Source of the DNA: Pelagophyceae sp. CCMP2097
Taxonomy: Eukaryota > Sar > Pelagophyceae
DNA: 17,065 nt
Assembly: GCA_026770575.1 (NCBI GenBank)
Contig: MU657354.1
Location: 56,217 to 73,281 of the forward strand
Direction: 5' to 3'
How positions within the stretch are numbered: position 1 is the stretch's first letter; each line of letters begins with the position of its first letter. The notes under the pieces are model-generated. The model saw nothing but the letters and a program-made list of their open reading frames with translations, did no database searches and was not told the origin of the DNA. The translations under genes and the position numbers were made by a program. Shown here one piece after another: positions 7,953 through 16,345 of the stretch.

Positions 7953-9915
7953 GATGATTCGGACGGCGGGTCCATGAAAGAAGCGAAAAAAAGGCAAAGA
8001 GATGAGATTATAATACTTCCCAAACTGAAAAGCGTGGGAGACTTCGGGCGTCTATGACAACTGATAAATATCTCAACCTAAAAAAAAACAAATTGATTGT
8101 ACGAAGTATTAACGACTTATCAGCATAAACCATATATCGATATAGATAAACCCGGTTCGACAGACTGTAGCCTTTCAGAAAATATCAAAAAAATTAAATA
8201 GAATAGATTTGTGAATTCGGAAATGGCTATTTCAGGATCTATGACAGCCGAAAAACGAGTTATTATATCATATTATCTAATTATATGATAAATAACAAAG
8301 TTAAGCAAATGATAGTCAAATTTCTCGTGAAATCAATAAATGAGCATGAAGATTCATTTGACTGGAAGGTATACACAAAGAATCGAGGCATGCAATCATA
8401 ACATCAGAGCAAGTTGGATGGTAAAGTTCAAGAAATTCTTGAGGAGATGGACTCGAAAAAACATTTGATCACTTGTTTTTCGAGTCGACTTCGTTACCAA
8501 TTGCTATAAGTTGATGAGATTATACAACATAAGATTGACATTTATAAATCGCATGAATCGTTTGATTTGAAGCTACTGCTTAAACGAAAATTGAGATGCC
8601 CGACTTTGTTTAATTACGATACCATAACCCCGGAGGATATTTAAAATCTGATGCCATTGAATCAAACGGATTTTTCTTCATATAAATTCAAATTTGATGG
8701 CGCGCTTTTGTTATAATCACGAGATACCTTATACATATTTTATGAAATGGTTGGAACATAAGCATGTTGACTTTGCGTTGGTTCAAAATATTTGGCAGAA
8801 ACGTGGGATAAAATCAAGGACATCCCCCAGAGTATCCGCGACATTGCGTAAAATGAAAATATTCTTTGTTACTTTGATTCGGAATTGAATCAAAATATAT
8901 ATTTCAAACGTTTAAGGACTTTTTTGAATTTGATAAAAAGGATGTTAAAAAGGTTGAAACGTTAAGTCATAAAGTTTTTGGAAATTTAAAGAAAATAATT
9001 ATGATTAACACGGGAATGGGTAGTGGCAAAACGGCTCAGACAGTTAAATTCTTGCGAGAAGAATACCGAAGATAATATTAATTTTGGATAGCGCCAAAAT
9101 GTGCGCTTGCGTCAAACACTTTAACATCGGATGGCGTGGGAGTGTCTCATTACGGAGAATTTGATACGTCAGACAAGAAAATTGGAAAATTAGGAATGCA
9201 GAAAATATGATCATTGTCGTAAAATCTCTTCATTATCTACAAAGTAATTTCTATGACGATTTGATAATTGACGAAATAGAGATGGTGGTTGATAAATTTA
9301 GTGGGACATTAAAAAAACAAAGTGGGGACTTGACAGGTGGTTACGAAGCTCATATGAAAATCTTTAAAAAAAAATGTTGGATGCTTTTCACACAAATGAA
9401 AATATTAATTAATTAAAAACTTAAGTCCAGGCAGTGAGATTTTAATTATCGAGAGGAAAGTGGAGGAATCCACGAGAAATTAAAAGTATATCCTTGATCA
9501 ACATCGAATGATCAAGATAATAATTGAAGATTTTTAATGACGGAAAAAAATGTTAATTTACTATTCTTTCAAAGATGCAAAGAGCCATTTAATGATGAAT
9601 GACTTCCGAGAGATGTTGGGAAAGGGAACTAGAAAAAGGACTATTTTTTAAAAAAATGTAAAAAACGGCGTCGAATTTCAAAAACAACTGTAAAAAAAAA
9701 CATTCTGTTAAAACAAGTCAATCATTTTATAGACGGAATGATTAGGCGAACGAATGTCATTGACATCTAAATATGAATTGATTGTCCCATTTTGGAAATA
9801 TCGGGTGGGGGGACATTACATCCGTTATTTAAATAACGAGAAATATACGGTTTGGTTGAGGGGGCAACCGTGGTTATCAAATTATATTGTTTTATTCATG
9901 AAACACTCTTACTGA
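7953..9915 (+). pseudogene. Broken AEP primase / origin-binding-type helicase
   Basis: A replication protein remnant with two domains. Primase domain: YQHKPYIDIDKP (about 8118-8153) carries the DxD metal site (D-I-D, 8139-8147). DWKVYTKNRG (8360-8391) with HQSKLDG (8402-8422) gives the hD and KNR/SK nucleotide-binding motifs typical of PrimPol-type primases. Helicase domain: INTGMGSGKTAQT (9004-9042) is a Walker A of SF2 form, followed by FWIAPKCALASNT (9082-9120), VVKSLHYL (about 9216), DEIE motif II (9270-9281), MLDAF (9374-9388) and LSPGSEILIIERK (9421-9459). This order is that of Ori_bp/UL9-like helicases fused to AEP primases in large DNA viruses and related elements. The frame changes at about 8283, 8705, 8803, 8923, 9203, 9370 and 9417. 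In-frame TAA/TAG occur at 8199, 8399, 8507, 8642, 8849, 9073, 9079, 9410, 9481, 9535 and 9649, and TGA at 9538. Start is uncertain (candidates 7974 or 8054). The end is taken as TGA 9913-9915 after a 53-codon open run. Not functional as written under the standard code. Confidence 0.75.
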
Positions 9916-9979
9916 AACCACAACGCAACTCGGTATGGCTTGGTGAGTGAAATAATATTTAATCAATTTTAAAATAGAA

Positions 9980-10264
9980 TTAATTTAAATTATTCATTTC
10001 CGAGATAATCGAGAACTTTTTGAAATTTGTTTTGAGCCTTTTTTTGTGGCAATACTCAAAAAAGCGACTTAATTGGAAGCTTTTAGTGCAGTACTTCGAA
10101 ATACAAATAGAATTATCCCCGGTTTCATTTTCAGATAATAATTTGCTTCTTCTGTCTGATAGATCACAATTCTTCTTAAATTCTTGTGGAGTTTGATTCG
10201 TATAATCAACCTTTGAGAGCCTTGCAGCATTCTGCGCTTTCAAATTGTTCGTAAATCTCATCAT
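9980..10264 (-). CDS. Unrecognised 94-residue protein, uninterrupted
   Basis: Minus-strand ORF from ATG at 10264 to TAA at 9982-9980. I do not recognise it. It is hydrophilic and basic (many K, N, R, S) with four Cys (about residues 33, 54, 59 and 71), the last three clustered in ICISKYCTKSF...FFEYCHKK, faintly like a small zinc-binding fold. There is no membrane segment. It is divergent from the plus-strand ORF at 10288, with only 23 bp between start codons. It is one of the few frames in the element without a stop or shift, so it may be young, still selected, or simply short enough to have escaped. Confidence 0.45.
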   Translation of the reverse strand: MMRFTNNLKAQNAARLSKVDYTNQTPQEFKKNCDLSDRRSKLLSENETGDNSICISKYCTKSFQLSRFFEYCHKKRLKTNFKKFSIISEMNNLN

Positions 10265-10287
10265 ATTAAATCATCTTTTTTATAATT

Positions 10288-10569
10288 ATGAAAAGAAAAA
10301 AAAATTTCAAAATATTATTAAAATATAGCTCTTTTTTTCATTTAGAATATACTAAAAACATATCAATAGACGGCAGGACAATTTCAATTATAGACTCGGA
10401 TGATAATATAATAAAAAAATATTTTTCTTATGACTTTCAAAGTCCTCTAAATATTTTCAATTATAAAATTATGACGCTCGATATCGACAAGAGACTAAAA
10501 ATTGATATAAAAAAAAGGAAATTTGGGTTTAACAGATGTCCCTTATTAGGAAGAAGATATATAGGATAA
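10288..10569 (+). CDS. Unrecognised 93-residue basic protein, uninterrupted
   Basis: ATG at 10288 to TAA at 10567-10569. It is K, I and D rich, starting MKRKKNFKILLKYSSF and ending GRRYIG, with no motif that I know. The antisense frame (10461-10766) is longer but hydrophobic and low in complexity, as expected for a shadow of an A-rich coding strand. Following the same frame past the TAA gives only four more codons before TGA at 10582. It forms a divergent pair with the gene at 10264. Confidence 0.4.
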   Translation: MKRKKNFKILLKYSSFFHLEYTKNISIDGRTISIIDSDDNIIKKYFSYDFQSPLNIFNYKIMTLDIDKRLKIDIKKRKFGFNRCPLLGRRYIG

Positions 10570-10611
10570 AATAAAATAAAATGAAGAAAAAGATACTTAA
10601 CACGAACATAA

Positions 10612-11019
10612 ATAGCGGATGAAACTGCACAACGTGAAAAAATTGAAGCACTTAGAGTCGTAGATTCAGAGACTATGGCGTTTATTGTCGCGGAATATAT
10701 GAGGTCTATAACGGCGAAAAATTCTTTCGATTCTACGTATTTAGCAACCTGTTGAACTCTTCTCAAAATTGAAGGGCAAATTATATTACTTCAAAATAGG
10801 ACAGATAATGACACCCAATATTCCGCTTCGCATCCTGTATTTTTAGAATTCTTATGTGAATTGAATAAAATTCAATACAGATTCTTAAAACCAATTATTT
10901 TAAAAGAGTTAGATGTTAAATTTCCTCCGAAAAAAAAACGGAATAATCGGCTGGAAATTGGTTATCGCCTGACGGTACTGTGTTCACAATTTCAAAACCA
11001 AACATCGAGGTGTCTCTGA
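10612..11019 (+). pseudogene. Unrecognised plus-strand gene remnant
   Basis: One frame is open from 10612 to TGA 10753 (IADETAQREKIEALRVV onward) and again from 10756 to TGA 11017, so about 134 codons carry a single internal stop. Codons follow a purine-first pattern and the product is mainly helical and charged, ending in a PPKKKR-type basic stretch near 10925-10940. There is no clear ATG: the nearest (10581) is in another frame. A second frame (WLSPDGTVFTISKPN, about 10958-11002) overlaps the 3' end and may belong to the next gene after a shift. No family recognised. Confidence 0.4.
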
Positions 11020-11404
11020 CGGCAACTGGTCTCATTTATTCGATCAAAACGTCGGTAAATATCCAAATTTTTATTTGAATGGTTAAGATTAGCAATATTC
11101 AAGATCAAACGGCATAACGTCATTTGAAAACAACTTTTCGTTTAAGCCTTAACAGTCAATCATAGACCCAACGATGTCACTTGTAAAATATGATCAACGG
11201 CAAAATGTCTTGTTTCTTTTCTCCTTCTTACAGTGGTGGGTCGAATGTAACAATCGATACACTCAAGAATATGGCACACAGACGACTTTAAGCAAGGAAG
11301 ATCCGCTCGAAGTATTAAATATGTGCAAAACCTATTCTGTCAATAGCCAGGTGTCGCGATTTAACGAAAAGTATAAATCCATTGACTCTGTTGGCAATCA
11401 ATGA
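10973..11404 (+). pseudogene. Unrecognised remnant, possible structural protein
   Basis: This frame starts after TGA 10970 and runs to TGA 11402-11404 with TAA 11084, TAG 11090 and TAA 11150 inside. It includes DGNWSHLFDQNVGKYPNFYL, QYSRSNGITSFENNFSFKP and, from ATG 11174, a 76-residue open stretch starting MSLVKYDQRQN. The aromatic- and Asn-rich, beta-like composition would suit a capsid or other virion protein, but I cannot match it to a family and the suggestion is inference only. It converges on the minus-strand gene ending at 11491. Confidence 0.35.
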
Positions 11405-11490
11405 TTTTCAAAGAATACGGCGAGTGAATTCGAATTTAGCAAATTGTTTGTCTTTGCCGATATTCTAACGTTGATAGGATAAAATTAATT

Positions 11491-11887
11491 TCAGATTTTT
11501 TTCAGAAAAAATAATAATAAACTTAGCATGCGTCCATATGCGGCAGATTTCGCCAATTCATCCAGATTTAAGCCCTCCGTTGCCTATTAATCCGCCAGTT
11601 CATAATTGAATTGAAGTGATGTCATTAATGATTTTACGGGCACAGATTCGAACCAAGCCACGATAACCGGATCAATATAGAAAACAACTTCTTCGGGATT
11701 AATAAGTGGCGTTTAGATGTTTTCAGAGTGACTCATTCTGACATAAAAAATTTTCTTCAATTTTTTGCCTCCTCGTTTTTTCTTTGCGTTTCTAATAACT
11801 CGATACACCTATTCGACTGAACAGAATCGAATCTTAACCTCCGTCAGAATAGGCAATTTGGATATATAAAAAAGAGTTTGGTTTCAT
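11491..11887 (-). pseudogene. Unrecognised ~130-residue protein with in-frame TAA/TAG
   Basis: From ATG at 11887, after one base too many in a T run (about 11870-11875), a single frame runs 130 codons from 11880 to TGA 11493-11491. It has four internal TAA/TAG codons (first bases 11811, 11715, 11589, 11586) and no internal TGA or further shift. Readable stretches are VYRVIRNAKKKRGGKKLKK, TPLINPEEVVFYIDP, VAWFESVPVKSLMTSLQFNY and ATEGLNLDELAKSAAYGRM: a basic N-terminal part and a mixed alpha/beta C-terminal part ending hydrophobic. It lies 39 bp downstream of the minus-strand gene ending at 11927, so the two look like one transcription unit. Family unknown. Confidence 0.45.
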
Positions 11888-11926
11888 ATCAAATACATTT
11901 ATCACACAAAATTCTATTGAAAGCAA

Positions 11927-12216
11927 TCAATTTAAATTCTGCATTTTTGCAGCAACAAATACAACCCGCATCAACACGCCAGATAATGCGCTGTCGAATA
12001 CCGTGGCAAGAGGATCAACTCCTGCTCCCAGTTTGCCGGTTTCCAAATTGTGCATTAATAATTTTAATTCAGATAGAACTCAAGTTCGGATTTTAAAATT
12101 ATTATTCTTATGTCTTCATTTTTGTTTTCGTCATCTAAAAAATCCATTATTAAATTACCCGCAACAGTCGAGTCACACGAAATGCAACAAATTTCGAAAT
12201 GACTTACGGGTCTCAT
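11927..12216 (-). pseudogene. Unrecognised ~97-residue protein with CC..C motif
   Basis: From ATG at 12216 the frame is open for 50 codons (starts MRPVSHFEICCISCDSTVAG). It meets TAA at 12066-12064, then shifts once near 12058, where a T run is one base short, and continues as LETGKLGAGVDPLATVFDSA and beyond to TGA 11929-11927. Cys 10, 11 and 14 could bind metal. The C-terminal half is hydrophobic and may be a membrane helix or a packed core. First gene of a minus-strand pair with the gene at 11887. Not recognised. Confidence 0.4.
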
Positions 12217-12349
12217 GATGCATGCTTTTATTTATAAATTTTTCCCTATTTATTAATAAACGAATATTATTATTGCGAATTTACTTATTTAAAAGTAAAT
12301 AATAAAAAGAAAAGCGAAAATTAATCTAAAAAAATCAATCCTGTACGAA

Positions 12350-12769
12350 ATGAAACAGTATTCAACGCTTTGTATCGAATACTCAGATGTTAAACACAAC
12401 AGACGGAGGCTTGTTTCGACACAGCAATAAACAAACTAAACTGTATTTTTTAAATATGAACTAAACCATATTGAATTGAAAATATATTACAAAAACACGC
12501 GATGGTTTTGCGATGATGCAGAAAATGGGTATTCAAGCCGATTATAGGATATGATAAAATAATACTTAAATAAAAAGATTTATATATAAGTATGGACTCT
12601 GTTGTAAAGCGAGATTATATACGTTTTTAACTAGACTCACATAACCTTACATTCGTTAAAGTCGTTTTTAAATTCGAAATACCCCAAGATTCATATTATC
12701 AATTTTAAATGTAAATACTCCAAGAACCATAAGCATTCAACTTTTCAGTTTATCCACTGTATACTTTGA
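12350..12769 (+). other. Possible plus-strand coding remnant, open only if TAA/TAG are ignored
   Basis: ATG at 12350 gives MKQYSTLCIEYSDVKHNRRR and 26 codons before TAA 12428. Treating TAA/TAG as sense, the frame runs 139 codons to TGA 12767-12769, passing seven TAA/TAG. The middle (KYELNHIELKIYYKNTRWF, then CDDAENGYSSRL) looks protein-like; the last third is less convincing. In sequence this AT-rich, a TGA-free run of this length can arise by chance, so this is weak as a gene. Otherwise the 12217-12976 interval holds nothing I can name. Confidence 0.25.
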
Positions 12770-12976
12770 CGAAACGGTGGATTTTATATGAGTCTAGTTG
12801 TTAAAGGGATAACGATATATCAGGTGCATCACAAAATGTTTCTAAGTTCACTTGAATCAAAATTTAAAAATTGATGGGATTAGCAATCATCAGAATCCTG
12901 AATATATAAAAACTGAGTTGTCAAGAAAACTTTCATTCAAACTACATTATTAACAACCAATTAAAATAATATATTC

Positions 12977-13241
12977 ATGTATAAAATAGAAGGCTTAATC
13001 TCTCAACGCTTCACAAATTTAAACAAAGATCGTGCCGCGCCAAGCCGCCTACAATAAGCAAAATTTCTACCGTGGTTCAACTTCGGCTCGTGCCGGCAAA
13101 ATCATTCGTATATCTCTCCAAGCCAACATAAGTGCGGAATCAATCGACTGGAATGCCAGTTATTTCCGAGTCGATATTTCAACATCTGAGGATGTCATTT
13201 AAGCGGAAGATGTGGTTTTATTGGTAGTTTTCCTTCTCTGA
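12977..13241 (+). pseudogene. Unrecognised remnant, possible virion protein N-terminus
   Basis: ATG at 12977 opens MYKIEGLISQRFTNLNKDRA. Near 13035 the better frame changes to NKQNFYRGSTSARAGKIIRI (about 13056-13115), then SAESIDWNASYFRVDISTSE, TAA at 13200 and TGA at 13239. The GC content is higher than in the surrounding spacer, and the Arg/Ser/Gly-rich lead followed by alternating beta-strand residues is consistent with a structural protein. No family match; the frame is cut off by the stops. Confidence 0.35.
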
Positions 13242-13306
13242 CCCTTCGAAATTAAGGATCTGTCTTACGTGAGAGCATCATTCGGCAGCGTCTGTAATAT
13301 TCATAA

Positions 13307-13609
13307 ATTTATAAAAAAATAATATTAAAAAGTAAAAAGAAAAAGAAAGTCTTGCGAATAATCCGTAAGGTGAATAGACGATACAAGACCATTCAAAGAC
13401 TGGATACGCATGCTCCGCAAATTAAAAACCATTTCGTACATAACCAACAAGTTGGACGAGTCAATACATCAAAGCCCGATGCCACGCGTGAGATTTTTGT
13501 GAAAAAAAAGGTTAAAACCTATAAAGAATTGATTTGCGTACCCACAAAAATCAACCCTTTTAAACAAAATGGCGTTTTATCAGAAGAACGACAAAAGAAT
13601 AAAATCTAA
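13307..13609 (+). CDS. Unrecognised basic protein, open frame without ATG
   Basis: The frame is open from 13307 (after TAA 13304) to TAA 13607-13609, about 100 codons. No ATG is present; TTG at 13352 is the first alternative. The product starts with a Lys run (about 13330-13348), continues RIIRKVNRRYKTIQRLD, QQVGRVNTSKPDATREIF, VKTYKELICVPTKINPF and ends EERQKNKI. It is strongly basic and hydrophilic, so a nucleic-acid-binding or internal virion protein is conceivable, but nothing identifies it. The missing start suggests 5' loss. It converges on the minus-strand gene ending at 13756. Confidence 0.4.
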   Translation: MYKKIILKSKKKKKVLRIIRKVNRRYKTIQRLDTHAPQIKNHFVHNQQVGRVNTSKPDATREIFVKKKVKTYKELICVPTKINPFKQNGVLSEERQKNKI

Positions 13610-13755
13610 AAAGTGAATAATTAACAGAGCCCATATCGGGTGTGCACAACCACGATAAATCGAGAGACATTTTTAAATATAACTAATAATCCGACGCCTT
13701 TTAAGGCGATGCCCCCGCCCGTTCGATCCCTTTAAGACTGTTCCATTCGATGTGT

Positions 13756-14165
13756 CTAATGAATGAAAGAATTTAAATAATGTTTCGTCACGACCGGATT
13801 CACAACTTTCTTCGTCTCATAAAGGGACTTTTCGACTCCGACGAATCTTTTCATTTTTGGGACAGGCTGCAATTCTATCAAGACTTTTTTAATTAGTTCA
13901 GAGTCCCTCTCCGTTTTGATTCGGATATTTTCTGTTTCTTTAACCCAGCACGCTCTCTTGACGCTTGTGCGCGACGTTGATCAGATGCGATCTGTGCATA
14001 AGTCCGACGCTATTTTACAACAGGTACACTTTCGGCAATAGATACAAAAGGCGCAGGAACTTCCTCAACTGCAATTTGCTCAACCATTTCAACAAATTTG
14101 TTTTTAGTGGCTCGCGGCTTTGTTAATTTTTTAACGGGCTCGGTTTTAAGGTCTGGTTTCTGCAT
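13756..14165 (-). pseudogene. Unrecognised ~136-residue basic protein, one stop and one shift
   Basis: ATG at 14165 starts MQKPDLKTEPVKKLTKPRAT, followed by KFVEMVEQIAVEEVPAPFVS, TAG (about 14012), then YAQIASDQRRAQASRERAGL. Near 13917 a G run is one base short and the frame changes to ELIKKVLIELQPVPKMKRF, VGVEKSLYETKKVVNPVVTK and ends with TAG 13758-13756. It is Lys/Val/Pro rich with a long helical middle and no membrane segment. It overlaps the 3' end of the upstream minus-strand gene by about 40 bp, so it probably belonged to the same transcription unit. Not recognised. Confidence 0.45.
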
Positions 14166-14658
14166 ATATTTACAAAATAGAAAAAATAAAGTCTAATTAT
14201 ACACAAGTCAATATTCATTGGTCCAAAACACAAGCCAGACAATAATAATAAAATAGTAATCGATGAAGTCCCGAGGAAATCTCGAGCGCCCGAAATTAGT
14301 GCCACGATAAAAAATAGATGTTACTTTTTTTTTTGATTAATCGCCTAAGATCAAGAAAATTGATTAAGATTATGGTTATATTCATGAAAATTAAATATTG
14401 AATAAACCCCAATAAAAATGCTTGTACATACAATTTTTCCCTTACAATTTAATGCAATCTGTTTTTCAGTTGGAAAAGTCTTAAAAATAGAGAGAAAATT
14501 TCTATTTTAAGAAATTCTGCCTCTTCGCCTTCAAAGCCTTCAATATATTTAAGGTTTTTCTTGTAACAAATCCATTCTGTGTTGAACCGCATATATATAT
14601 TTAATTTTTTCTTGTAAAGAATCTTGTGCTTAAAATTTACATCATCAATCATATTCAT
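14123..14658 (-). pseudogene. Unrecognised protein with a hydrophobic C-terminal segment, split in two frames
   Basis: The first part is a clean 69-residue ORF from ATG 14658 to TAA 14451-14449 (starts MNMIDDVNFKHKILYKKKLN, contains NLKYIEGFEGEEAEFLKIEI). Continuing past the TAA the same frame stays open to an A run (10 A, about 14326-14335). There the frame changes to the one read from 14305: ALISGARDFLGTSSITILLL and LSGLCFGPMNI, a good membrane-segment candidate, ending at TAA 14125-14123. So one TAA and one homopolymer shift separate two halves of what may be a single membrane-anchored protein; two separate genes remain possible. It lies 43 bp downstream of the gene ending at 14702. Confidence 0.4.
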
Positions 14659-14701
14659 ATTTTATTTATTATTATTATATACTGCTTAATCTGTTTATTT
14701 A

Positions 14702-14988
14702 TCATTTGTTTGTAATATCTATAACTTGACGTAACTCGGTGGGCTTCAGTGCCAACTGTTAGCGAACCTTATTAAGATGTACCTATTTCTCCATTGGGTC
14801 ATCGCAGTTCTTATAAGTTTCGATACAATGATCAATCACTGAGCGCCAGACCCATTCCTGCGATTGTTTGTCAATTTCAGAAACATACTATTTTATTACA
14901 TCTTCTCGCTTTTTTGATATTGTTTTAGCACATCCTTAAAAGTTTCCTTGTTTTATGATTAATACTTAAATAGCATTAAAGCCATCAT
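14702..14988 (-). pseudogene. Unrecognised ~95-residue helical protein with in-frame TAA/TAG
   Basis: ATG at 14988 (ATGATG) begins MMALMLFKY, then passes two TAA (14961, 14955) into NKETFKDVLKQYQK. One A is missing from a run near 14913, after which the frame reads KREDVIK, TAG (14890), YVSEIDKQSQEWVWRSVIDH, CIETYKNCDDPMEK, TAG (14785), VHLNKVR, TAA (14761), QLALKPTELRQVIDITNK and ends on TGA 14704-14702. The product is charged and helical. It is the first of three head-to-tail minus-strand genes (with those starting at 14658 and 14165). No family recognised. Confidence 0.4.
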
Positions 14989-15058
14989 TTTTGTCTAATT
15001 AAAATATTTTTTTTATACTTTTTAAAAACACGACATGTCCTCATTTTTTTTATATAAA

Positions 15059-15870
15059 ATGTTTTACCATATTTGCCGAGAAAAAAAAAGAATCACTTCA
15101 TATTAAGTTGCGCCTGTAATAAGCGCGAAGAAACGGTTGGATTACTTAGACATTTCTCTGAAAATTCTAAGGGCGTTGATACCATCGTCGAGCCTCACTG
15201 TGGTACGAGCGCATTTTCTAACTTTCTCTCTTTGCAATATTCTAATAAGTTCGAAAATGTGTGAAATGATAATAATCATTTTTTAATTGAACTTTATAAA
15301 GTCGCGCAGGATGATGAAAAACTCAAACTTCTTGTAGAAGAAATTTAAACCATGCTGATTGGTATTGACCAAAAAAATAAAAATTAAAATTAAAATAATT
15401 TGTTGTCCGATTGGTTTTTAGGTAATTATATCTTTGCCATTCGTCCCAATACCTTCGGGCTTGTTTTCGATGAAAGTAAAGCGATGATTAAATGCGATAA
15501 AATTTTGAATGTCCTAATTTTAAATTTTTTTACGAACTGAGAAAGTTACGTTATTAAGCGAGGAGGGTACGGATATAAATAGCCGCTATAAAACACGAGA
15601 GATTTGTTTCGTTTTTCTCGACTCTCCGTATCTCAGTTGTATAAATTCAAGGTATTTAAAAGCAATGTCTTAATATACTAGAATCTTTTCACTCACAAAA
15701 TAACTAACCAAAATGAAAAGGCAAAAATTTTTCCTATTTTAGTAGACATCTTCATCGTTCAATTATTGTTTAAGGAACAAGTTACTGAATCATATGCGAA
15801 GAAATATCATGCGAATAAGAAGAAAACCACTTATTTTTTAATTACTTATAAAAAGATAAAAATCCAATAA
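15059..15870 (+). pseudogene. Broken D12-class adenine-N6 DNA methyltransferase
   Basis: Such enzymes methylate adenine in specific DNA sites using S-adenosylmethionine. Motif X region: NHFILSCACNKREE (15091-15132), where a GNKR-type sequence is expected. Motif I: VEPHCGTSAFSNF (15187-15225), with His in place of the usual Phe. ND of the next strand is NDNNHFLIELYKVAQDDEKL (15265-15324). NYIFAIRPNTFGLVFDESKA (about 15424-15483) and KILNVLI follow. Motif IV is FLDSPYL (15614-15634) instead of the usual DPPY. The C-terminal part reads VDIFIVQLLFK (15742-15774) and ends at TAA 15868. Breaks: TGA 15262 and 15538, TAA 15346, 15385, 15391 and 15671, and frame changes near 15550 and 15700. ATG 15059, preceded by TATATAAA, is the likely start after a one-base loss in the following T run. 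Its 3' end runs about 10 bp into the right terminal repeat. Altered motif I and IV residues argue for real decay. Confidence 0.75.
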
Positions 15871-16053
15871 AAATCCCCTGCTTGTGTACATATACATATA
15901 ATTTTTTGGGGGTCGGCGGGGTGTTATTGCGATTTCGAATAATTTATTTGATGTTTGAATAAATCCCCCTTATTGAGATATTGAAGCGATCGGGTAGGGG
16001 CAAGAAAAGGCTTTGAAACATTTTTAACCATCCAAAAAAAATCAAGTTGCGAA

Positions 16054-16121
16054 AAAGTGGCGAATCGCATAAAATCTATTTACTCTCTAGGGATATTTCT
16101 GTTTTATGCGATTCGCCACCT
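16054..16121. repeat. TIR hairpin, right inner subunit (best preserved)
   Basis: GTGGCGAATCGCATAAAA (16057-16074) and TTTTATGCGATTCGCCAC (16102-16119) are perfect 18-bp inverted arms. The 27-nt spacer contains TTTACTCTCTAGGG (16079-16092), the reverse complement of the motif conserved in the left inner and right outer hairpins. Confidence 0.85.
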
Positions 16122-16345
16122 TTTTTTATAAACATCTTAGCCACGCAAATCCGATATAGTTGCCAGAAAATACCTGTCCCGAAAATGCGAAAATAATTGT
16201 CCCGATAATGTCAATAACGCGCGAATTTCGATAATTTATACGAGGTTTGAATAAATCTCCCTTATTGAGATATTAATCGGATCGGGTAGGGGCAAGATAA
16301 GGCTTTGAAACATTTAAATCATAAAAAAAATCCAAGTTGTTTAAA

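Noticed and set aside
9004..9042. Walker A as a packaging (FtsK/HerA-type) ATPase
   Set aside because: The following IAPK, DEIE and LDAF motifs fit an Ori_bp-type SF2 helicase, not a packaging ATPase.
10461..10766. Minus-strand 101-residue frame
   Set aside because: The plus strand shows a purine-first codon pattern on both halves, and the minus product is low-complexity and hydrophobic, so it is a shadow.
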